From NCBI RefSeq assembly GCF_007829955.1, contig NZ_VIWX01000001.1, positions 1,550,001-1,614,000 on the forward strand: a DNA stretch of 64,000 nucleotides. Direction: 5' to 3'. A model generated the notes under the pieces. It made no database searches. It was not told where the DNA came from and was given only the letters and a program-made list of their open reading frames with translations. This DNA comes from Saccharopolyspora dendranthemae. GTDB taxonomy: Bacteria > Actinomycetota > Actinomycetes > Mycobacteriales > Pseudonocardiaceae. Positions 51,843-61,291 of the stretch are shown here, piece after piece. Each line of letters begins with the position of its first letter. Positions within the stretch are counted from its first letter, which is position 1. Position numbers and translations under genes: made by a program.

Positions 51843-53663
51843 CTACTTCAGGTTGTCGTCCGACACCACGAACAACTGGGAGTGCGGCTTGGCGTTGCCG
51901 AACTCACCGTGCGGCCACGACCGCCGGTTGAAGTTGACGCCGACCTCGCCGGTCACCTCGTCGCGGAAGGTGTCGTCGACCGAAACCTTGCCGTCCGGGC
52001 CCAGGTTGACGATGTTGACCTTGTGGTCACCGTCGTTCCCGGTCCGAGCGACGAAGTAGTTCGACACGGCGAGCCGTCCGGGAACCTGGGTCTCGGAGTA
52101 CTTGCCGTCCGCACCGAGCTTGAAGTTGTCGTAGGCGCCCCAGTGCGGGCCACCTGCGGCCTTGCCCGGGTTGATCGGAGTCGTGCCCGACAGCGTCGGG
52201 CAGTCGGACTCGGCACCACCGCTCCGCGATTCCTGGATGTCATCGATCTTGCACTGGAAACCGGTGCCCGCGTTCACCAGCCTCGAGATGTCCAGCGTGT
52301 ACACGCCACCAGTCGTGCCCGGGTCGTCCTTGCCGAACGTGCCGGCCGCACGGCCCTGGATCGCCCGGTAGAGGAACCGGTCGTCCGGACTGGTCTGGAG
52401 CCAGCCACCGTTGGAGCTGCCACCGTTGGCGTCGTTGGCCTTGTCGAACCGCTCGGCCGCGGCGCCGTCGTCGAACACCTGGGTCCAGTGCGGCTCGGCG
52501 GCGGTGATGTCCGGCGTGTAGAACACCGCACCGCCCTGCATGGTCTGGGCGAAAGCGCCCTTGTGACCCGGCTGGTTGGTCACCGTGGTCTCCATCGCCG
52601 CACGAGACTCGCTGTGCAGCGGGTCCTTCGGGTCGGCCCGCGGGCCGTCCGGCAGGTAGGACACCGCCTTGAGCTTCGGGTGGTTGCGGTCGGAGATGTC
52701 CCAGGTGCGCACCGTCGGACGCCGCAGGTACGGCGACGTGGTCTTGACCGGGTCGAGGATGATGTTCCTCGGCTCGGCGTAGTCCGACGTGACCAGCGTG
52801 TTCAGGTCCTCGCGCGCCTGAACGCCGTGCGGGTTGGCGCAGGTCGGTTCCCCGAGCCGCGGCAGGTTGTCGCACAGCTTCTTGTTGTCCCCGCCCGGCG
52901 TCGCGGCCGGGGATTCGGAGAGCACCTTGCCGTTCGGGTCGAACCGCACGACCTCACCCGGGCTACCGGCGAAACCGTTGCCCACGTGCACCGAACCGTC
53001 CGAGTACTTGTACGGACCGGGCACGACCGGACCACCCATGTAGGTGCCGTAGGCGGTGCCGTCCTTGAGCGTCCAGTACGCGTCCGGCACCGAACCACCC
53101 AGCGTCTGGGTGGGCAGGCTGATGCCCTTGAGCTTCACGTTCGGCAGCGCACCGACGTCGAACGCGTAGGTCGCGGCACCGAAGAGCGCACCGGCGAAGA
53201 TGGTGTCTCCCTTGTGCCACACGTACTGCATGTGGTGCGGCTCGTTCTCCACCAGCGGGCCCACGGTGATGGTGTTGACCACCTCGCCGTAACCGGGTGA
53301 GCCCTTCGTCGCGTCGATCACCGCCAGGAAGTCGGGACCGGGCAGCGCGTTGGCCGCCTTGCCCGTACCGCCCGCGAGCGAACCCGGCAGGTTGCGGACG
53401 TCGGGAACCACTGTGTCGGCGATGTTCTCGTCACCGGCCCAGACGACGAGCCATTCCTTCGGCTTTCCGTCCGAAGTGGACTTCGAGAGGGCCTTCTTGT
53501 CGATGTGGTTGGTGACCGTGTAGTCCTTGCCGTCCTGACCCTTGATGGACTGCGTGGACACATCGACGCCTGCGGAGGCGTCCGGCACCGGTAACGTGAC
53601 CGCACTGACCGCCACCGCTAGGGCGGCCAGCCCGATGGGGAGCCTTCGAAGACTCTTTTTCAT
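51843..53663 (-). CDS. Secreted SBP56/methanethiol-oxidase-like protein
   Basis: The product is 606 residues with a Sec signal peptide (cut after about DASA, residue 31). The mature part aligns by eye over its length with selenium-binding protein 1/methanethiol oxidase: PDFLAVIDATKGSPGYGEV, the paired histidines in ENEPHHMQY (His143, His144), SPDDRFLYRAIQG, and GGPHWGAYDNF. SBP56 proteins bind copper through such histidines and oxidise methanethiol to hydrogen sulfide, formaldehyde and hydrogen peroxide. The protein is longer than usual (about 470) through loop insertions. A sulfur transporter gene lies downstream. Confidence 0.75.
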   Translation of the reverse strand: MKKSLRRLPIGLAALAVAVSAVTLPVPDASAGVDVSTQSIKGQDGKDYTVTNHIDKKALSKSTSDGKPKEWLVVWAGDENIADTVVPDVRNLPGSLAGGTGKAANALPGPDFLAVIDATKGSPGYGEVVNTITVGPLVENEPHHMQYVWHKGDTIFAGALFGAATYAFDVGALPNVKLKGISLPTQTLGGSVPDAYWTLKDGTAYGTYMGGPVVPGPYKYSDGSVHVGNGFAGSPGEVVRFDPNGKVLSESPAATPGGDNKKLCDNLPRLGEPTCANPHGVQAREDLNTLVTSDYAEPRNIILDPVKTTSPYLRRPTVRTWDISDRNHPKLKAVSYLPDGPRADPKDPLHSESRAAMETTVTNQPGHKGAFAQTMQGGAVFYTPDITAAEPHWTQVFDDGAAAERFDKANDANGGSSNGGWLQTSPDDRFLYRAIQGRAAGTFGKDDPGTTGGVYTLDISRLVNAGTGFQCKIDDIQESRSGGAESDCPTLSGTTPINPGKAAGGPHWGAYDNFKLGADGKYSETQVPGRLAVSNYFVARTGNDGDHKVNIVNLGPDGKVSVDDTFRDEVTGEVGVNFNRRSWPHGEFGNAKPHSQLFVVSDDNLK

Positions 53664-54048
53664 TGTTTACTCCGGTTATTCGTGGAGAATTCCAAAATCG
53701 GGCACGCAGAATCAGTCCATTTGGAATGCGCGGATTACCAAATGAACTCGACGTGCTCGGTCGGAGAGAGAAAGAACGCCTGCAGTGGCGGGAGAACGAG
53801 GTGCCTTATGGCTGACAGAGTGCGCTGGCCTGCTGCCGAAGATCGACATGCAGGCGAGCCACCAGACCGGCAAACCTGGACATGCCAGTAATAATCAAGA
53901 AGCGCCCATCAGGTGTCAATCTTCAACCACTCTCTGAGATTCAACCCGGTCAAATCCTGAGAATTGCCTGGTAAAACCGAGTGGTAGCCCGAACGGCGGT
54001 ATGCGGACGATCATCCGCCGCTTTAGAGTGATCGGTTCCCGGTGCCAC
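53664..54048. other. Long leader/promoter region of the SBP56-like gene
   Basis: These 385 bases hold no gene and are AT-rich for this genome. On the minus strand TTGACA (53919-53914) and GATTAT (53896-53891) are 17 bases apart, which would leave a leader of about 220 nt. The leader contains a perfect inverted repeat CATTTGG/CCAAATG (53718-53744). A GGAG site precedes the start. No known riboswitch was recognised. Confidence 0.5.
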
Positions 54049-54513
54049 TCAGGGCTTCTCGTCGTGCTCCAGCTCGATCGCCTTGCGCATCGCCTTGCGC
54101 CCGCGGTTGCGGTCACCGGCGAGGTCGTAGGCCTGGGCGAGGGCGAACCAGCGGCGCCAATCCTGCGGCGACGCCTCCAGTTCGGACTGCTTGGCGTCGA
54201 ACCACGCATCCGCTGCCTCCCGCTCGACCCGGCCCGAAGGCCGTCGCGGGAGGTGTGACACGTCCGGCAGCGCATCCTCGTCGTCGAGCCTGCGGGCGAG
54301 CCTCTCGGTGGACGCACCGAAGCGCAACTGGTCGACGACGAGAACCGCGCCCAGCACGGGCAATACCAGGATCGCCAAGCCGAGCGCGATGAAAACCGGC
54401 TCACCGCTGGAGATCATCGTGATCGCGCGACCGCTCATCAGCAGCAGGTAGGCCAGCAGCACGAGCGCGACCACGAACGCGGCGGTCCGCGCGGTCAACA
54501 GCCGAGCGGCCAC
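54049..54513 (-). CDS. Membrane protein with TPR-like C-terminus (dapB neighbour)
   Basis: The product is 154 residues with GTG start one base after the dapB stop. Two membrane helices (about 8-28 and 40-61) are followed by a cytoplasmic region ending in a tetratricopeptide-like repeat (DWRRWFALAQAYDLAGDRNRGRKAMRKAIEL). Position next to dapB matches Rv2772c. The function is unknown. Confidence 0.8.
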   Translation of the reverse strand: MAARLLTARTAAFVVALVLLAYLLLMSGRAITMISSGEPVFIALGLAILVLPVLGAVLVVDQLRFGASTERLARRLDDEDALPDVSHLPRRPSGRVEREAADAWFDAKQSELEASPQDWRRWFALAQAYDLAGDRNRGRKAMRKAIELEHDEKP

Positions 54514-54514
54514 G

Positions 54515-55258
54515 TCAGATGCCCATCAACGTGTCGAGCCCCACGGTCAGCCCCGGACGACCGGGAACCTCGCGGATGCCCAGCAGCACGCCCGGCATGA
54601 ACGAGCGGCGGTCGTAGGAGTCGTGCCGGATGGTGAGCGTCTCGCCCTCAGTGCCGAACAGGACTTCCTGGTGCGCGACCAGACCGGTCATCCGCACCGC
54701 GTGCACGCGCACACCGTCGACCTCGGCACCGCGGGCACCGTCCGGGTCCTTGGTGGTCGCGTCGGGCATGGTGCCGAGCTGCGCCTGCTCGCGGGCCTGC
54801 GCGATGACGTGCGCGGTGCGCGCCGCGGTGCCCGAGGGCGCATCGGCCTTCTTCGGGTGGTGCAGCTCGACGATCTCGGCGGACTCGAAGTACCGGGCGG
54901 CCAGCTCCGCGAACCGCATCGACAGCACGGCGCCGATGGCGAAGTTCGGGGCCACGATCACGCCGACCTGCGGGTTGTCCGCCAGCCAGGTGCGGATGGA
55001 GTCCAGCTCGGCGGGGCCGAGACCGCTGGTGCCGACCACGACGTTGATGCCGTTCTCGACGCAGAACTTGATGTTGTTCAGCACCGAGTCGGGGTGGGTC
55101 AGGTCGACGGCGACCTGCGCGCCGGCCTCGACCAGCCGCTCGATCGGATCGTCCTGGTCGACCTCGGCGACCAGCTCGGTGTCGGCGGCCTCGCCGACGG
55201 CCCGCGCCGCCTCGGAACCCATCCGCCCGCGGGCGCCCAGCACACCAACCTTGATCAC
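54515..55258 (-). CDS. dapB: 4-hydroxy-tetrahydrodipicolinate reductase
   Basis: The GTG at 55258, with GAGAGG upstream, gives 247 residues, the usual length. The NAD(P) motif VGVLGARGRMG is at the N-terminus and the catalytic signature ELHHPKKADAPSGTA is in the middle. DapB carries out the second step after DapA toward diaminopimelate. It is translated with the membrane protein gene at 54049. Confidence 0.95.
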   Translation of the reverse strand: MIKVGVLGARGRMGSEAARAVGEAADTELVAEVDQDDPIERLVEAGAQVAVDLTHPDSVLNNIKFCVENGINVVVGTSGLGPAELDSIRTWLADNPQVGVIVAPNFAIGAVLSMRFAELAARYFESAEIVELHHPKKADAPSGTAARTAHVIAQAREQAQLGTMPDATTKDPDGARGAEVDGVRVHAVRMTGLVAHQEVLFGTEGETLTIRHDSYDRRSFMPGVLLGIREVPGRPGLTVGLDTLMGI

Positions 55259-55364
55259 CGTGGAAACACCTCTCCGACCGACGCTGCTCACCCGAAGTCT
55301 AGGCACTCAGCCCGCACGCACCGGACGACCCACCCCACGCGGTGACGGAGACCATGTCACCCGG

Positions 55365-55375
55365 TCCCAGTTTTA
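55365..55375. repeat. 70-bp palindromic element, copy 2, left part (split by IS)
   Basis: TCCCAGTTTTA is the first 11 bases of the palindromic element. Its last three bases, TTA, are the left copy of the IS target duplication. Confidence 0.7.
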
Positions 55376-56277
55376 GGGGTCGTTTCAGATTGCTTGGCGG
55401 AGTTTGCGGGCGAGGATGATGCAGTGGGCGAGGCCGAGGAAGGCTTCGTGCATGTGGTCGTAGCGTTCCCAGCGGATGCGGAGTTTGCGGAAGCCGTGGA
55501 ACCAGGCGATGCAGGCTTCGACGACCCAGCGTTTGGTGCCGAGTCCGGAGCCGTGTCCTCGTCCGCGTCGCCGCAGGTAGGGCGTGATCCCGTGGCGGCG
55601 GAGCCAGGTGCGGTTGGCGTTGGCGTCGTAGGCGGTGTCGCCGTAGAGGCTGCGGAACCGCGGGGCTGGGCCGGGGAGTCCACCGATGGTCGGTAGCTCG
55701 GACATCAGGGGGATCAGCTGGGTGCTGTCATGAGTGTTCGCGCTGGTCAGGGTGGATTCGATGGGGATGCCGCCGGCGTCGGTGACGATGTGGTGTTTCG
55801 AGCCGGGCCGGGCGCGGTCAACCGGGCTCGGCCCGACTTTTGGGCTATCACGTCCTCGTTTGGCCGCGATGGTGGAGGAATCGATCGCCGCGCGGGAGAA
55901 GTCCAGCTCACCGGCCACACGCAGCTGCTCCAGCAGGATGTCCTGGACCTTGTCCCAGACCTCGGCCTCGTTCCACTCCTGAAGCCGCCGCCAGCACGTC
56001 GGACCCGAACCGAACCCCAGCTCCAGGGGCAGGTAGTTCCACTGGATCCCGGTGTAGAGCACAAACAGCACACCCTGCAGCGCTAACCGATCACTCCCAC
56101 GCGGCCGCCCCGGATTGCGGAACCGGCGCTGCACCTTCGGCAACACCGGCTCGATCAACGCCCACAGCTCGTCATCAACTTCCCAGGGCTTCGGCTGCAC
56201 CATCCCGTCTCCTAGCCACACACAAGATCAACTACGCGACCCATGGTGCCAGACCAAGATCATTATGAAAGGACCCC
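55376..56277 (-). mobile_element. IS5-family insertion sequence, 902 bp, complete
   Basis: Both ends match: GGGGTCGTTTCA on the left and the complement of TGAAAGGACCCC on the right (11 of 12 bases). It is flanked by TTA direct repeats (55373-55375 and 56278-56280), fitting the TNA target of the IS1031/IS427 groups. The flanks join into an uninterrupted 70-bp palindrome like that at 581-650, which proves the insertion. It carries one intact transposase gene. Confidence 0.93.
55385..56221 (-). CDS. IS5-family DDE transposase
   Basis: The product is 278 residues; a start at the second Met (56203) is equally possible. The DDE triad is Asp114 (AIDSSTIAAKRG), Asp195 (LYGDTAYD) and Glu235 (RWVVEACIAWFHGFRKLRIRWER). 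The N-terminal IS4/IS5-type DNA-binding region and the KHHIVTDAGG segment are intact. There is no frameshift, so the element may be active. Confidence 0.93.
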   Translation of the reverse strand: MWLGDGMVQPKPWEVDDELWALIEPVLPKVQRRFRNPGRPRGSDRLALQGVLFVLYTGIQWNYLPLELGFGSGPTCWRRLQEWNEAEVWDKVQDILLEQLRVAGELDFSRAAIDSSTIAAKRGRDSPKVGPSPVDRARPGSKHHIVTDAGGIPIESTLTSANTHDSTQLIPLMSELPTIGGLPGPAPRFRSLYGDTAYDANANRTWLRRHGITPYLRRRGRGHGSGLGTKRWVVEACIAWFHGFRKLRIRWERYDHMHEAFLGLAHCIILARKLRQAI

Positions 56278-56280
56278 TTA

Positions 56281-56339
56281 GTCCAAACCGAGCCATGATC
56301 ATGTCCGAAATGTCGGCTCAGTTAGGACTAAAACTGGGA
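56281..56339. repeat. 70-bp palindromic element, copy 2, right part
   Basis: These 59 bases (ending AAAACTGGGA) complete the element started at 55365. Read in reverse they match the copy at 581-650 almost base for base. The element lies just downstream of the M16 peptidase gene and may have been its terminator. Confidence 0.75.
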
Positions 56340-56350
56340 CGTGGTGACGC

Positions 56351-57691
56351 TCAGACGCCCTCGGGGAGGTCCTCGGGGGTTTTGTAGGGGCCTACGACTG
56401 CTGTGGTGAAGGGGCGGTTCAGGAGGTCTCGGGCCAGGTCGGCCACGTCCTCCGGAGTGACCGCCTCGATCTTCGCGAGGGTCTCCTCGACCGTGTAGTG
56501 GCGGCCGTAGTTGAGCTCGGTCTTGCCGATGCGGCTCATCCTCGCCGCGCTGTCCTCCAGCCCCAGGACGAGACCGCCGCGCAGCTGACCACGACCGCGC
56601 TCGACCTCCTCGGCCGACATCCCGTTCGCGGCGACGTCGGCGAGCACCGAGCGGATCACCGAGGCGACCTCGCCCAGCCGCTCCGGCGTGCAGCCGGCGT
56701 AGACCGAGAACGTGCCCGCGTCCGAGTACGCCGCGCTCGAGGAGTACACCGAGTACGCCAGTCCCCGGTTCTCGCGGATCTCCTGGAACAGCCGCGAGCT
56801 CATCCCCCCGCCGAGCGCTGCGTTGAGCACGCCGAGGGCGAAGCGCCGCCCGTCGTAGCGGTCCAGGCCGCGGCAGCCCACCAGCAGGTGGGTCTGCTCG
56901 GTGTCGTCGGGCTGCAGCACCAGCGACTCCTGCTTGGGCAGCCGGGCGCGGCCGCCGCGAGGCTCCTCCGGCCGGTCGTCGCCGGCGAGCCGATCGCCCA
57001 GCGCCTTGCGCAGCAACCTCACGACCTTCGCGTGCTCGACGTTGCCCGCGACCGCCACCACCATCGTCGGCATCCGGTACCGGCGCCGGTAGAAGCCGTG
57101 CACCCGGGTGCGGGTCATCTCGCTGATCGACTCCTCGGTGCCCAGCACCGAACGTCCCAGCGGGCCGTCGCCCAGCACGGCGGCGGTGAAGTTCTCGTGC
57201 AGCAGGTCCTCGGGGTCGTCGTCGCGCATCGCGATCTCCTCGAGGACCACGCTGCGCTCGACGTCGACGTCCGCCGCGTCGTTGACCGCGTCGAAGACCA
57301 CGTCGCAGAGCATGTCGATGGCCAGCGGCAGGTCCTCGTCGAGGACGTGCGCGTAGTAGCAGGTGTGCTCCTTGGAGGTGAAGGCGTTGAGCTCACCCCC
57401 GACCGCGTCGATCTCCTGCGCGATGCCCACGGCGGTCCGCTTCGCGGTGCCCTTGAACAGCAGGTGTTCCAGGTAGTGCGCGGCACCCGCCTGGGCCCGG
57501 GTCTCGTCGCGCGATCCGACGCCCACCCAGATGCCCACCGACGCGGAACGAACACCGGGAACGGGTTCGGTGACCACGCGCAGCCCGCCCGGCAACACCG
57601 TCCGCCGCACCTCCGCGGCACCGTTGTGCCCGAGAACCCGGGTGGTCCCGGGACGTTGACGGTGTCCGGCTGTCTGCTTCTGCTGCTTCAT
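56351..57691 (-). CDS. M16-family zinc peptidase (PepR/Rv2782c type)
   Basis: The ATG at 57691 gives 446 residues. The inverted zinc motif HxxEH is HYLEHLLFKGT, with the further Glu in ELNAFTSKEHT and a second, inactive domain in the C-terminal half. Such processing peptidases cut short or exported peptides. Position after pnp matches M. tuberculosis. The downstream palindrome was split by the IS. Confidence 0.9.
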   Translation of the reverse strand: MKQQKQTAGHRQRPGTTRVLGHNGAAEVRRTVLPGGLRVVTEPVPGVRSASVGIWVGVGSRDETRAQAGAAHYLEHLLFKGTAKRTAVGIAQEIDAVGGELNAFTSKEHTCYYAHVLDEDLPLAIDMLCDVVFDAVNDAADVDVERSVVLEEIAMRDDDPEDLLHENFTAAVLGDGPLGRSVLGTEESISEMTRTRVHGFYRRRYRMPTMVVAVAGNVEHAKVVRLLRKALGDRLAGDDRPEEPRGGRARLPKQESLVLQPDDTEQTHLLVGCRGLDRYDGRRFALGVLNAALGGGMSSRLFQEIRENRGLAYSVYSSSAAYSDAGTFSVYAGCTPERLGEVASVIRSVLADVAANGMSAEEVERGRGQLRGGLVLGLEDSAARMSRIGKTELNYGRHYTVEETLAKIEAVTPEDVADLARDLLNRPFTTAVVGPYKTPEDLPEGV

Positions 57692-57737
57692 ATCCCTGTT
57701 CTCGTCGCCTCCGCGCGAACCCCGCGCACCCACGACA

Positions 57738-57773
57738 ATACGGCCCGCCCCGGAAAACCGGGACGGGCCGTAT
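57738..57773 (-). terminator. pnp terminator
   Basis: ATACGGCCCGCCCCGG pairs with CCGGGACGGGCCGTAT with one mismatch around AAAA. It lies 17 bases after the pnp stop. Confidence 0.75.
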
Positions 57774-57789
57774 CGGTGAGGTCAGAAGA

Positions 57790-60036
57790 TCATTCGGAAG
57801 CCGCAGCGGACTCGGCCGGAGCCGGCTCGCCTTCCGCCTTCTCCTCGTCGTCGCCGACCAGCACCAGGCTGATCTTGCCGCGGTTGTCGATGTCGGCGAT
57901 CTCCACGCGCAGCTTGTCGCCGACGTTGACCACGTCCTCGACCTTGCCGATGCGCTTGCCCTGGCCCAGCTTGGAGATGTGCACCAGGCCGTCCTTGCCC
58001 GGCAGCAGCGAGACGAACGCGCCGAAGGCCGCGGTCTTGACCACGGTGCCCAGGAAGCGCTCGCCGACCTTCGGCAGCTGCGGGTTCGCGATGGCGTTGA
58101 TCTTGTCGATCGCCGCCTCCGCGGACGGGCCGTCGGCCGCACCCACGTAGATGGTGCCGTCGTCCTCGATGCTGATCTCGGCGCCGGTCTCCTCGGTGAT
58201 CGAGTTGATCATCTTGCCCTTCGGCCCGATGACCTCGCCGATCTTGTCCACCGGGACGGTCACCGAGGTCACGCGCGGGGCGTGCGGGCTCATCTCGTCG
58301 GGCTTGCCGATCGCCTCGGCCATGACCTCCAAGATGGTGAACCGGGCGTCGCGCGCCTGGCCCAGCGCCTGCGCCAGCACCTCAGACGGGATGCCGTCCA
58401 GCTTGGTGTCCAGCTGCAGCGCGGTCACGAAGTCCTTCGTGCCCGCGACCTTGAAGTCCATGTCGCCGAAGGCGTCCTCGGCACCGAGGATGTCGGTCAG
58501 CGCCACGTAGTGGGTCTTGCCGTCAACCTCGTCGGAGACCAGGCCCATCGCGATGCCCGCGACCGGCGCCTTCAGCGGCACACCCGCGTTGAGCAGGGAC
58601 AGCGTCGAGGCGCAGACCGAGCCCATCGAGGTCGAACCGTTGGAGCCCAGGGCCTCGGAGACCTGCCGCAGGGCGTAGGGGAACTCCTCGCGCGAGGGCA
58701 GCACCGGCATCAGCGCGCGCTCGGCCAGCGCACCGTGGCCGATCTCGCGCCGCTTCGGGCTGCCCACCCGGCCGGTCTCACCGGTCGAGTACGGCGGGAA
58801 GTTGTAGTGGTGCATGTACCGCTTCGTCGTCTCCGGGGAGAGCGAGTCGATGGTCTGCTCCAGCCGCAGCATGTTCAGCGTGGAGACGCCCAGGATCTGG
58901 GTCTCGCCGCGCTCGAACAGCGCCGAACCGTGGGTCCGCGGGATCACGCCGACCTCGGCGGACAGGCTGCGGATGTCGGTCAGGCTGCGGCCGTCGATGC
59001 GGACCTGGTCGCGGATGATCCGCTGGCGCACGAGCTTCTTGGTCAGCGAGCGGAACGCCGCGCCGATCTCCTTCTCGCGGCCCTCGAAGGACTCGCCCTC
59101 ACCGGTGCCGACCTTCTCCAGCACCGACGCCTTGATCTCGTCGAGGCGGGTCTCGCGCTCCTGCTTGCCGGCGATCTTCAGCGCCTCGGCCAGCTCGGTG
59201 GAGGCGGACTGCTCGACGGCGGTGAACGCGTCGTCCTGGTAGGCCGGGAACACCGGGTAGTCCTGGGTGTCCTTGCCCACGGCCTGGGCCAGCTGCTGCT
59301 GGGCCACGCACAGGGTGCGGATGAACGGCTTGGCGGCCTCGAGTCCCGCCGCGACGATCTCCTCGGTCGGCGCCTGGGCGCCGCCGTCGACCAGCTCGAC
59401 GGTCTTGTCGGTGGCCTCGGCCTCGACCATCATGATCGCGACGTCGTCACCGACGATGCGGCCCGCGACGACCATGTCGAACACGGCGCGCTCGAGCTGC
59501 TCGTGGCTCGGGAAGGCGACCCACTGGCCGTCGATCAGCGCCATGCGGGTGGCACCGATGGGGCCGGAGAACGGCAGGCCCGAGCCCTGGGTGGACGCGG
59601 ACGCGGCGTTGATCGCCAGCACGTCGTAGAGGTCGCCCGGCTTCAGGCTCATGACCGTGACCACGACCTGGACCTCGTTGCGCAGGCCGTCGACGAACGA
59701 CGGGCGCAGCGGGCGGTCGATCAGGCGGCAGGTCAGGATCGCGTCCGTGGACGGCCGGCCCTCGCGGCGGAAGAACGAGCCGGGGATGCGACCCGCGGCG
59801 TACATCCGCTCTTCGACGTCGACGGTCAGCGGGAAGAAGTCGAAGTGCTCCTTCGGCTGCTTGGAGGCCGTGGTGGCCGACAGCAGCATGGTTTCGTCGT
59901 CGAGGTAGGCGACGACGCTCCCGGCGGCCTGCTTGGCAAGCCGGCCGGTCTCGAAACGAACGGTACGGGTGCCGAACGCGCCGTTGTCCAGCACGGCGGT
60001 GGCCTCGTACACGCCCTCTTCGATCGCTTCAGTCAA
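57790..60036 (-). CDS. pnp: Polyribonucleotide nucleotidyltransferase (PNPase)
   Basis: The product is 748 residues with TTG start. Two RNase PH domains with an alpha-helical linker are followed by a KH domain ([18 protein letters not shown]) and an S1 domain ([18 protein letters not shown]). PNPase degrades RNA 3' to 5' with phosphate and can also extend it. It follows rpsO, and the leader contains two hairpins, perhaps for autoregulation by RNA processing. Confidence 0.96.
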   Translation of the reverse strand: MTEAIEEGVYEATAVLDNGAFGTRTVRFETGRLAKQAAGSVVAYLDDETMLLSATTASKQPKEHFDFFPLTVDVEERMYAAGRIPGSFFRREGRPSTDAILTCRLIDRPLRPSFVDGLRNEVQVVVTVMSLKPGDLYDVLAINAASASTQGSGLPFSGPIGATRMALIDGQWVAFPSHEQLERAVFDMVVAGRIVGDDVAIMMVEAEATDKTVELVDGGAQAPTEEIVAAGLEAAKPFIRTLCVAQQQLAQAVGKDTQDYPVFPAYQDDAFTAVEQSASTELAEALKIAGKQERETRLDEIKASVLEKVGTGEGESFEGREKEIGAAFRSLTKKLVRQRIIRDQVRIDGRSLTDIRSLSAEVGVIPRTHGSALFERGETQILGVSTLNMLRLEQTIDSLSPETTKRYMHHYNFPPYSTGETGRVGSPKRREIGHGALAERALMPVLPSREEFPYALRQVSEALGSNGSTSMGSVCASTLSLLNAGVPLKAPVAGIAMGLVSDEVDGKTHYVALTDILGAEDAFGDMDFKVAGTKDFVTALQLDTKLDGIPSEVLAQALGQARDARFTILEVMAEAIGKPDEMSPHAPRVTSVTVPVDKIGEVIGPKGKMINSITEETGAEISIEDDGTIYVGAADGPSAEAAIDKINAIANPQLPKVGERFLGTVVKTAAFGAFVSLLPGKDGLVHISKLGQGKRIGKVEDVVNVGDKLRVEIADIDNRGKISLVLVGDDEEKAEGEPAPAESAAASE

Positions 60037-60250
60037 GGTGACTCCCTATCGTCACAACGCCCACGGCAGGAGCATCCGGACCGGTGATCCGACAAGGCCG
60101 GCCATCGATCGAAGCTCCCGGGACCGTCTCGTGACGACATGCCCGGCAGCCACTACCGAGGACCGGCGGACGCCTGAACCCAGTGCTTGCCACCGTGAGC
60201 GCTCTATTGAGTTGCTGACGGCGCCTCCAAGGCACCGTCCGGGTTTTACG
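60037..60250 (-). promoter_or_regulatory. pnp leader
   Basis: The rpsO-pnp spacer contains a second hairpin, GACGGTGCC with GGCGCCGTC (60219-60240 region), after the rpsO terminator. Such stems upstream of pnp are cut by RNase III in other bacteria; here that is inferred. No gene was seen. Confidence 0.45.
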
Positions 60251-60286
60251 CACCGGGGGGAGCGGCCGCGGCCACTCCCCCCGGTG
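60251..60286 (-). terminator. rpsO terminator/attenuator
   Basis: CACCGGGGGGAG pairs perfectly with CTCCCCCCGGTG, and the stem continues into AGTGGCCGCGGCCGCT. It is six bases after the rpsO stop. It lacks a strong U-run, so some readthrough to pnp is likely. Confidence 0.65.
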
Positions 60287-60291
60287 TCATG

Positions 60292-60561
60292 TCAACGACG
60301 CAGACCGAGTCGCTGGATCAGCGAACGGTAGCGTTCGATGTCCACCTTGGTCAGGTAGTTGAGCAGACGACGGCGGCGACCCACCATCAGCAGCAGACCA
60401 CGACGCGAGTGGTGGTCGTGCTTGTGCTGCTTGAGGTGCTCGGTCAGGCCGGTGATCCGCTTGGTCAGCAGGGCCACCTGGGCCTCCGGCGAACCGGTGT
60501 CGCCGTCCTTCACCCCGTACTCGCCGAGGATCTGCTTCTTCTCGTCAGTGGACAGCGCCAC
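60292..60561 (-). CDS. rpsO: 30S ribosomal protein S15
   Basis: The product is 89 residues, the usual length, from the GTG at 60561 with AGAAGGAG before it. The sequence [16 protein letters not shown] and the [18 protein letters not shown] block are standard. S15 binds 16S rRNA early in 30S assembly. An in-frame ATG six codons upstream was rejected. Confidence 0.97.
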   Translation of the reverse strand: MALSTDEKKQILGEYGVKDGDTGSPEAQVALLTKRITGLTEHLKQHKHDHHSRRGLLLMVGRRRRLLNYLTKVDIERYRSLIQRLGLRR

Positions 60562-60712
60562 GTGATACTCCTTCTGCATGTCCCGTGTCGGTGGGCGGCG
60601 AGCTGCCTTTGCGGCGCCACCGCCGTGAGGACTGGCTACCTCGGAAATCGGCCACCACGGACTGCAGCCGTTCCACAGCTCGAGGATAACAGGGAAGCCC
60701 TGCTCGCCCCGG

Positions 60713-61273
60713 TTACCCCGACCCTGCGCGCGTCAGCGCCACCTCGTGCACCGCGCGGTGCACCGGACCGCCTTCGCCCTGGTCACTGCGCATCACGACG
60801 AGTTCGCCCGGCGTCCACCAGGGACCGGTGTAGCCGGTGAGCAGCTCCGCCGGCGATCGGCGGCCGGCGCTCCCGGACGCCCACCTGGCAACGGTCAGGT
60901 GAGCCCGGAACCCGTGCGGGTCGCCGCCCGCGGCTCGCACCAGCTCGCCGAGGGTTTCCCGGTCCGCCTCGGCCGCCGGCTCGACCCCGATCCAGAGCAC
61001 TCCCCGGAACGTCCCGGAACCCGCCAGGCGGAGATCGGGCGCTCGCGCTCCGACCTGGGCGATGCGCCGGTCCAGGCGGTCCGCGACCCGCTGCGGATCG
61101 GCATCGTCACCGTGGAAGCACAGCGTCAGGTGCCAGCGCTCAGCCGCGGTGAACCGGAACTTGCGCAGGCCCGACGTCACCGCGGTCACGTGGTCGCCGT
61201 CGAGATCCGCGATCGCACCGGCGAGGTGCTGCACCGCCTCCTCCGAGGGGCGCAGCGCCGTGAACAGCCGCAT
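60713..61273 (-). CDS. thpR: RNA 2',3'-cyclic phosphodiesterase (2'-5' RNA ligase family)
   Basis: The product is 186 residues. Both HxTx motifs are present: HLTLCF in the N-terminal half and HLTVAR in the C-terminal half, about 80 residues apart. The family opens 2',3'-cyclic phosphates at RNA ends. The gene lies 18 bases after the DNA-binding protein gene and is on the same strand. Confidence 0.88.
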   Translation of the reverse strand: MRLFTALRPSEEAVQHLAGAIADLDGDHVTAVTSGLRKFRFTAAERWHLTLCFHGDDADPQRVADRLDRRIAQVGARAPDLRLAGSGTFRGVLWIGVEPAAEADRETLGELVRAAGGDPHGFRAHLTVARWASGSAGRRSPAELLTGYTGPWWTPGELVVMRSDQGEGGPVHRAVHEVALTRAGSG

Positions 61274-61291
61274 GGTTCGAGTGTGGCCCGC

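Noticed and set aside
50148..53300. Plus-strand frame of 1050 codons over the membrane protein and SBP56-like genes
   Set aside because: It has shadow composition and crosses two real genes and their terminator; there is no family match and no ribosome-binding site.
53857..53871. AGCCACCAGACCGGC, similar to the B12 box of cobalamin riboswitches
   Set aside because: It is on the plus strand with no plus-strand gene following, and the other conserved parts of the cobalamin aptamer are missing.
57979..60087. Plus-strand frame of 702 codons over pnp
   Set aside because: It is antisense to a certain housekeeping gene and has shadow composition.
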